64,000 nucleotides of DNA. Source: Endomychus coccineus. Lineage: Eukaryota; Arthropoda; Insecta; Coleoptera; Endomychidae. The position numbers and the translations under genes were made by a program. Positions 57,433 through 64,000 of the stretch are shown here, in pieces; the first letter of the stretch is position 1, and every line of letters starts with the position of its first letter. Where the stretch lies: NCBI GenBank assembly GCA_958510875.1, contig OY294068.1, positions 157,454,388 to 157,518,387 of the forward strand. The letters run 5' to 3'. The notes beneath the pieces are model-generated. The model saw only the letters and a list, made by a program, of their open reading frames with translations. It was not told the DNA's origin and did no database searches.

Positions 57433-58825
57433 ACATTATAAAAGGGCAATTCTAAATTAATTTTTTTTCCTTTTCTACATCGTACTTGTTTACCGATATA
57501 GAGATTAAAATACCCTTTAAAAAGTTTCTTATGAGTTTTTTCAATTTTTTGGGTTGTTTTTCGACGAAAATGTCAAAAAAATGTTTTCGACCCCAGAAAT
57601 CGACATTTTATAATAAATAAACGTTCAAGAAGTCATTTCCGATCGAAAATTGGCCGCTGAATCCGAAAATGGTGTCAGTTTCCTTACATAACTCATCATT
57701 TTCTATCCATTGGCTAATTTTCGGCAAAATTCCTTTTTTTGACGGCGTCATATCGGTGTGAGCAGCCATTTAAAAAAAAAATTTTTAGCGAAATCTGCGT
57801 GTTTTTACCTCGGCTTTACGATAAAATGAGAATTCTTCTGACTAAATAAATTTTAGAGGTCGAAAAATAGATATTACTGAACAAAAATTTGTCGTCAGGT
57901 CGCTGACAAGTCTTTTTTGGGACATATGACCCCGGAATCGGATTCAGCGGAAATTTTACGATAAGAAAACAGTTCCCGAACGTCATCCAACAGTTTTTAC
58001 ACTCCAGTATACCATTAATTTTACGCCACAAACCAGGCAAACGTAATTTTCTTCCAGTTTTTGACCTTTTTCGACCTCAAAGCTGCAGAATTTAGAATTG
58101 TTAGTAAGATATTTGGATGACTTGGACAATTTTCGATCGAAAACATGTTATTACATTATTTTTTAATATATTTTGATGCTTTGGGAAAGCAGTTTGAAAA
58201 AAAGCTTTTTGGTAGCTTCAAATCTAGAGACTTCGTTTTTTTGTAATTTTTGAAGTTTGTTTCTTAAAACTTGAAATAGACTAAAATCGTGATCAAAATG
58301 ACTGATTTTGATGTAAAATTTCCCAAGCATTCTGATTTTGAAATTTTTTCTATCCCACATGATGACCCAGAGCCACAAAATTACTAAATTACACTAATCT
58401 ATATTCGGTTTCGTTTTGTCTCCTATTTTTTGCGCTTTATTGAATTTTGTGGCTCTGTGTCATCATGTGGGATTGAAATATTGTCAGAATCAGATTGCTT
58501 GGGAAATTTTACATCAAAATGAGCCAATTTTGATCACGATTTTAATCTGTTTTCTTATCGTAAAATTTCCCGCTAAATCCGATTCTGACCTCTAAAATCC
58601 ATTTAGTCGGAAGAATTCTTATTTTATCGTAAAGCTGAGGTAAAAACACGCAGATTTCGCTAATAAATTTTTTTAAGTGGATGGTCACACCGATATGACG
58701 CCTAAAAAAAAGGAATTTTCCCGAAAATCAGCCAATGGATACAAAATGATGCGTTATGGAAGGAAACTGACACCGTTTTTGGATTCAGCGGCCAATTTTC
58801 GATTGGAAATGACTTATTGTAAACT
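57433..58825. mobile_element. Foldback element 2, deleted right arm
   Basis: The left arm 57630-58382 and right arm 58443-58820 are inverted around a ~60-bp loop and match foldback element 1 closely. The right arm lacks about 370 bp present in the left; the junction GATTTTAATC|TGTTTTCTTATCG is near 58548. It keeps an outer part (CCGATATGACGCC out to GGAAATGACTT) that element 1 has lost. No transposase is present. Confidence 0.8.
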
Positions 58826-59525
58826 TTCAAGGGTTATTCAAGATTCTCTTTCATTTCAGTATTTTCAAGGCCATACCACTTCAGCTTGTACCGTAAGTGG
58901 CCATTAACTTCCTCATTTTAAATGAAATACCCGGTATATTATTTCATTTTTGGATTCCTGAGAAAATTTCATGATGAGTTCCATCAGGTTACCCTGTACC
59001 TATTTTCAATTTTTTCTTAGATATTTTAATTTTTTCCGAAATTTAGAAAGATGTAGCCTTATTTTGAACACTACGCCCTTTATCCATTTTCGCATGGTCT
59101 TAAGCGCTTCTGGGATAGACGGAAACAAAGGAATGACACTTTCGAAATCCACATTGACAATTGTCGCATACAGTGTATCCAACATTTGATGGCCAACTAC
59201 ATCATTTTCAGTTGAAAAATGTCGTTCTTTCAAATGTGACACCCTGTATTTATTGGATAGTCGGATGCAGATTTTGATTCTGAATCGATTCGCTATAACT
59301 TCTATACCTTTTCAACGGTTTTCTTGTTAATCCGTATTTCCTATTTTAAGTGATTTTTGACAGAAACCGAAACATCGTTTGCCTTTCCAAACAAAATGAA
59401 CATGACAGAAACGGCAGTAATTCACTTTAACACATAAATACAATACAAGAACATAACAAAATTTAATACGTAATAACAAATGAGAAACATAAAAAATTGG
59501 AACATAATGACAAGAAATAATAAAT
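58826..59525. other. Unassigned stretch
   Basis: A 78-aa minus-strand frame at 59006-59242 (RHFSTENDVVGHQMLDTLYA...) has no recognisable domain. CACCCTGTAT near 59228 looks like a small-element end without a clear partner. Confidence 0.3.
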
Positions 59526-59957
59526 GAGTGTAAAATTACAATAATTGTTCTATATGACGGCCATTTTGGCTTGAACGCTGAAGATACTCCTCGCGGAACA
59601 GACCTCCGAAGTTCGTCTGGAACGAAATTAGTAAACGCATCGTGAACAAGGTTCAATAATTCCTCTCTAGTTTATATAGACCTAGAATACGCTAGTTCTT
59701 TTATACGGCTTCAGAGGTGAAAATTCAAGGGCGTCAAATCGGGTGATCTGGGTGGCCAGTTCCAAGGTCCCCGTGGGCCAACCCACCGATGCTCGAACAT
59801 CAAGGTCAACTGCTGGTGTACAGCTATAGTGGACTGTGCTGGAACACCATCCACCTGATACCAAACTGTCACGTGGTGGTACAGCATTTAGGAAATCAAT
59901 AACAAAACCTTTGAGTATCTCCAGACCTCTAGCCCCATTCAAATTTTCATCGTACAC
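59526..59957 (-). pseudogene. Mariner/Tc1-superfamily (DUF4817-type) transposase, C-terminal relic
   Basis: The minus strand reads DENLNGARGLEIL, FVIDFLNAVPP, then in a shifted frame WYQVDGVPAQSTIAVHQQL (second Asp), FEHRWVGPRGPWNWPPRSPD and LTPLNFHL (third Asp replaced by Asn). After a stop it reads SRIKELAYSRS, then ELLNLVHDAFTNFVPDELRR. It differs from the 22965 copy, so it is a separate lineage. The N-terminal half is missing. Confidence 0.7.
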
Positions 59958-60050
59958 TTGACAGATGTGTTCCTAACAAATTTATCAAACGACATCATCG
60001 CTGTAGGGTTTCCTGTCTGATCCACATTATTTGATATCTTAAAAGTATAT

Positions 60051-60260
60051 TTATTGAATCACACCACACTCTCTCAGCTCTGCTACTATGGACATTATCT
60101 CATTATTATGACTGTTATTACCAGCATATGCGAATGCTACGAGAAGTCTCATTCTATCCACAATTTCATTTATATCGTTCCAATAGACATACTCGATAGG
60201 ATTTTCATTGCATTCTAGACATGCACCGAGGTATGAGCTACCGGAATACTTCAGGTTTCA
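60051..60260 (-). pseudogene. C-terminal end of an arthropod repeat-associated ORF
   Basis: The minus strand reads YSGSSYLGACLECNENPIEY, VYWNDINEIVDRMRLLVAFA and GNNSHNNEIMSIVAELRECG, ending IQ and a TAA at 60051. From memory, a (D/N)PNELVDRLRLL...G(N/H)..H.NEI.SIIEELRE ending is common in repeated, uncharacterised insect ORFs. The element type is not known to me, and no upstream part remains. Confidence 0.45.
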
Positions 60261-60330
60261 ATATATTCCTATACTTCAAGGTAGTCCTCGGACGTTCAGT
60301 TCGAATATTATTACGTTTATGTGCATGATA

Positions 60331-61330
60331 ATGATTGATGTCAATCCGTGTGTTCGGTTCGGGATCTTTCATAAAAATTAAATTGTGCCCTGGGGTACTC
60401 TATTGTCCATATTTATACAAAAACATTAAAAATAAAGTGGCCCTGGTGATTGCGTTCTAATGACATGTGGATTATCTTGGGCCCAGTAGTGATTATTTCG
60501 GCGATTTTAATTCCTATATGTTTTTCTTTTCCAGGTTCGTTCGTGGGAGTGATTGTAATAAAATTGCATTTATTGTAAATAATGAATATTATCTGTGTTA
60601 TGCATAACATCACTAGAATTTTAATTGATTGTATTATCAATTGTTGCCATGTGATCATACCGGCATTAATATTAAAGATTTGTATGTATATTATTTTATA
60701 TAATTGTAGAATAGCTAAGTGCCTTTTTAACTTTTTTACTGTAAAAATTTGAAGTGATGTGATGATGCTAAATGTTTGTTGACCAATTATAATGCCTTGA
60801 TAATTGGGTGCTTGAATTGAAAGTGAGAGATATGGAATTAATATAATGTTGTATACCTTTTAAAAAATGTGTGTAATATGAATTTATAGAATTTATGTAT
60901 GTTCTTTAATTCACGTTGTTCTATTGCAATAAAGTATTTATATAAGCTTTTATATTTACTTTTAATTATCTTATGAATTTTTTTCTACACAGATTATAGA
61001 TCTTTATGTTTTTCATGTTTTTATTTGAACCCCTCATTTAAGATATATTGGGAAACCCAGCGAATTCACAACAAATAAATTGCTTCGACTAAATTCGAAC
61101 GAATTCCAAGATTCATATTCCAGGATTTTTCATGTAAGTATTGTATTTTATTTAACCTAATTATTCGAGTTTTTTCTGAGCTCATCTTAGAAAAGCTGTA
61201 ATCAAATGATCAGTCGTAGGAGAAATGATTAAAAATAGAATAAGATGTGAAAAGACGTTAAATTATACTTTGGCTACTTTGAAAGTTCATTCGGATTGAC
61301 AAGGTGCTTTACAAGGGTTGACCAAGAAAG
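60331..61330. other. Unassigned AT-rich stretch
   Basis: No supported feature. The 81-aa minus-strand frame at 60413-60658 is low complexity and rich in Ile and Thr. Confidence 0.35.
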
Positions 61331-62618
61331 GAATTGTGTAATTATTTCAAAATTTCATGTCAACTCGGCCGACTGGGACGGTCTTCGCATGTTTTTCTCC
61401 CAGCTTCCTTGGAGAAGGAATATGTTTTGACCCAACGCAATGTGCTACAGAGATCTCGGATATTATCAGTCTGGGAATGGAAACTTATTACATACCCCCA
61501 TATCAACAGATCACTATCATCTGGTGAACGATAAAATCTGTTCTAGGGTCGTCGCTTCAGAACAAACAGCAACCCCATGTTTGGAGACCAGAACAAAATA
61601 TGTTGAAGCACAACAAGGAAACAATAAACGTTTCGTAAGAGGCATTCAATGCCAAAATAAGATCAAAGCTTATCGAATGCCAGGATGGCTCACGTTCGTT
61701 TTGGACTTTAGCCAAAGTAATTGGTAGGAATTTCACTTCTAGTTCAGTCCCTCCCCTAACCAATGATGATGGGACACTGGCTACTACACCACAAGAAAAA
61801 TCCAAACTTTTTGCTGGAATATGGCTTTCGTCAGCAGAGATCAACAGGAGACCTGCTGGCCTACGTAACACATGTATGGCAGAAATCTATTAAAAAACAT
61901 GGGAAATCCCTAGCTGTAAGCATTTGACCGAGTCTGGCAGCAAAGCCTTTCTGGGAAACTCCCGTCGAATGGTTTGCCGCCTCAGCTTTGTCGCTTACTA
62001 TCGACTTTTTTCTCAGATAGATCACTCCATGTGGTGGTTGATCGAGTATCCTTCGATACAATGTCTATCAACGCAGGTGTTCTACAGGGATCTGTCTTGG
62101 CACCAACTTTGTTTTTGCTCGATATCAACGATCTGCTGTCCCGTCCACAGCTTTGCAGATGATGGTACACTTCATCTAGAGCTCATATACCATCCAATGA
62201 AGCCAAAGGAGCGAGACAGGGACAGGTTGACACAATTAATGGAGCTCTGGCAAAGATTTTGAAATGGAGATTTGATTATCTAGTACAGTTTACTGCAACC
62301 AAAACTCGAGCTTGCGTCTTCTACAGGCTAATATGATGATGTCAGATACAACTATTCCTATGAAGTCTTCCATAACAACGATCGGGATCACCACCAACAG
62401 CACCCTCTTATGAGACGGTGTTCATCAAAAATCTCGTCTGTTGTTCCACCACGAGAGATTCTCAAACTAGTCACTCTTTACCTAGTGAGGTCTTTCCCTG
62501 CCTGTAACCTCCAAACCTTCAAGAAAAATACGAATATCTATCTCATTTTACTGCTGGCTCACGCGATGTTCTTCGACTATATAGGTTTCCCTCTCGTGTA
62601 GTCAAAGTATAAAAAAAA
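61331..62618 (+). mobile_element. CR1/Jockey-like LINE, 5'-truncated, internally deleted
   Basis: 61331-61860 reads the linker before RT (FVRGIQCQNKIKAY, a region ending AVGRNFTSSS-like across shifts, then PPLTNDDGTLATTP-like). The RT follows with KHGKSLAVS, LSINAGVLQGSVLAPTLFLL and FADDGTLHL (the ADD catalytic box). After about 62330 it jumps to the 3' part and ends in the shared TCCCTCTCGTGTAGTCAAAG tail and an A-run (62610-62618). Stops throughout. It is the most RT-complete copy of this family here. Confidence 0.7.
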
Positions 62619-63115
62619 ACCTGTAAGTTGTTGGATCAAATTTAGAGGATATAATATGAATAATAAGTAAATCCCATTGTTCTGTAGGATGCCCTAAATC
62701 TTCAAGTGATCTTGGATGTTCATGAAAATCATCCAATAGATTTCGCAAATGAACACGCAGTAGATCCTATGCGATTTGATAACTCGCGGCTGAATTATTC
62801 AAAGATTGCAATATTTCAACTGCTTCACCTTCAAGAGACACCTTAAATAGTGTTATTTATTCATATCTGGTAGCCAATGTATTTTGATGAATTAACGACT
62901 CAAATAATGCATAAAATGACATACAATTTTCTATGTGACTATCAAATGTTGGAATAGTAATGTCTGGTTATCTAGGTATATAACTATTTCCAGGATTTAC
63001 GTTTGTTGGATTAGTTGCTTGAGTTACTAATAATGACGCTTCACTACGATTTTCATTCGATTCTGAATTATTATTTGCTCTAACAACTGTAGAAAAGAAT
63101 AAATTTTGAAAAACA
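62619..63115 (-). pseudogene. BEL/Pao-type gag relic (DUF1759-like)
   Basis: The minus strand reads DITIPTFDSHIENCMSFYAL with FESLIHQNTLATRYE, then SLEGEAVEILQSLNNSAASY. It goes on with HPRSLEDLGHPTEQWDLLII and SSKFDPTTYR. The sequence (P.F.G......F...F..LIH.N.....EK..YL...L.GEA) is the typical gag/DUF1759 order of BEL/Pao retroelements. Stops after IPR, RYE and IA break it. It is cut on its 3' side by the LINE at 62618. No RT or integrase is seen. Confidence 0.65.
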
Positions 63116-63137
63116 TCCTGTCTTGGGAGTTTCCATC

Positions 63138-64000
63138 GTGCATGACGTCACGTGGTGCGATCTGGTACGGTCTTCCACCCAACAGCACAAATTAACATTT
63201 TTCCTCTATTTCTAGACAATTTTAGTGATTTTACTTTCAATAAATGAATAGTTCAATTAATATCAATTGATTGAAAAACATTGTTTATTAAACTTTTTTT
63301 TTGTAAACAATACTAACTACCTACTATACTGTTCTATTCTATTCTATAATTTTCCAAAATTTTCTTTTACGTAATCTAGAATTTAAATGCTTAATTCTAA
63401 AATACGTTCTGGAACGAAAGAAACGGTTTTTTACTTTATTGCTACAATTATTCACCTGAGCTGCCATTTATCAATAGTTTTCTTTTTAATATTTTTCCGT
63501 TACAACCAAAACAGATCAGAGTTTAGAGAATTGAAATTAGATTCAAGTTGTTCCATGTACGTGGTTTCTACAGATGGTTTTGTTAAGCCGCCCTCAGACA
63601 TTAACACAGAAGAATAGACCTGCGCGTTACGTTCAGCCTGGTCTTCAATCTTCATTCACCCTTCAACCTGCCAATTTTTCCAAACCATCGTATGCAAGTG
63701 ACTCAAATCAGATTCTGGTTGTTCTTCGTTGCAAACTTGAAAAATATTTAACACTCAAATGAGTTCCGTTAGTTGAAGTAGAAAATAGGGTAATTAAGTT
63801 GAATCCTCTTCATGTTACCCGCATTTGACAAATATCCTTTATTTCGACCTAATACGTGAGCACGTAGTCGGCATTTGAATTTGAGAGGATAGGGAGCATC
63901 ATAGGGTCCACCCTTAATCTAATGGCACCAAACAAAATTTTAACAATTTCAAGTCAATGCAGGAAATGTGTTCACAAACCGCACCACATGACGTCATACC
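63138..64000. repeat. Inverted termini ATGACGTCA(C/T)GTGGTGCG bounding ~860 bp
   Basis: ATGACGTCACGTGGTGCG at about 63141 and its near-complement CGCACCACATGACGTCAT at about 63978-63996 face each other, with one mismatch over 18 bp. The interior has small frames without motif. The right end is only a few bases from the window edge, so the full terminus cannot be seen. Confidence 0.5.

Overview
The window looks like AT-rich insect nuclear DNA. It is intron-bearing, has no operon-like gene packing, carries mariner, Tc1-like, hAT, Penelope, BEL/Pao and non-LTR elements of arthropod type, and contains a short CTAAC (TTAGG-type) run. A beetle or related insect is plausible, but the sequence does not settle the order. 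I found one host gene with good support. It lies on the plus strand from at least 26992 to 56966, as five exons whose splice phases all match (26992-27066, 37061-37130, 39117-39238, 44233-44314, 53782-56966). Together they encode about 1177 residues of a disordered, Lys/Glu/Ser-rich protein. A conserved block in the third exon resembles the CRACD/KIAA1211 (DUF4592) family, whose vertebrate member restrains actin capping protein. The N-terminal exon(s) and promoter were not found and may lie upstream of the window.

Almost everything else is repeat DNA. Positions 1-26991 hold I-like LINE fragments (1-590, 1786-2925), a CR1/Jockey-like LINE with an 824-bp DNA transposon inside it (4257-6013), a tandem duplication (7696-8184), and members of a terminal-inverted-repeat family (8184-10190, 17250-17749). 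They also hold an LTR-like stretch (13016-14652), a MITE (14926-15729), more LINE pieces (11139-11700, 18830-19400, 20430-21750) and a mariner-like element with ~315-bp inverted repeats that has landed inside a Penelope-like element (22292-24630).

The first intron (27067-37060) contains a decayed mariner, LINE RNase H and RT pieces, an inverted duplication around a MITE, a Tc1-like element with a 242-aa open frame, and a short hAT-like element. The second holds a LINE 3' end. The third holds a foldback palindrome and a satellite-bearing element. The fourth (44315-53781) holds LINE RT, a hAT element with a perfect 8-bp target duplication, a 2.5-kb inverted-repeat element encoding a Cys-rich protein, and Penelope fragments ending in (TA)n. 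Downstream of the gene are a second foldback element, a Tc1/mariner relic, a CR1/Jockey-like LINE and a BEL/Pao gag relic.

The most novel-looking item is a set of elements with TAGTC(C/G)AGG termini and 3-bp target duplications (4329-5152, 17250-17749, 49088-51612, with a damaged relative at 8184-10190). They share an internal motif, GGGTCGCTGA(T/A)CACGA. I could not match them to a known superfamily by eye. All family calls come from reading translations and motifs; no database search was possible.
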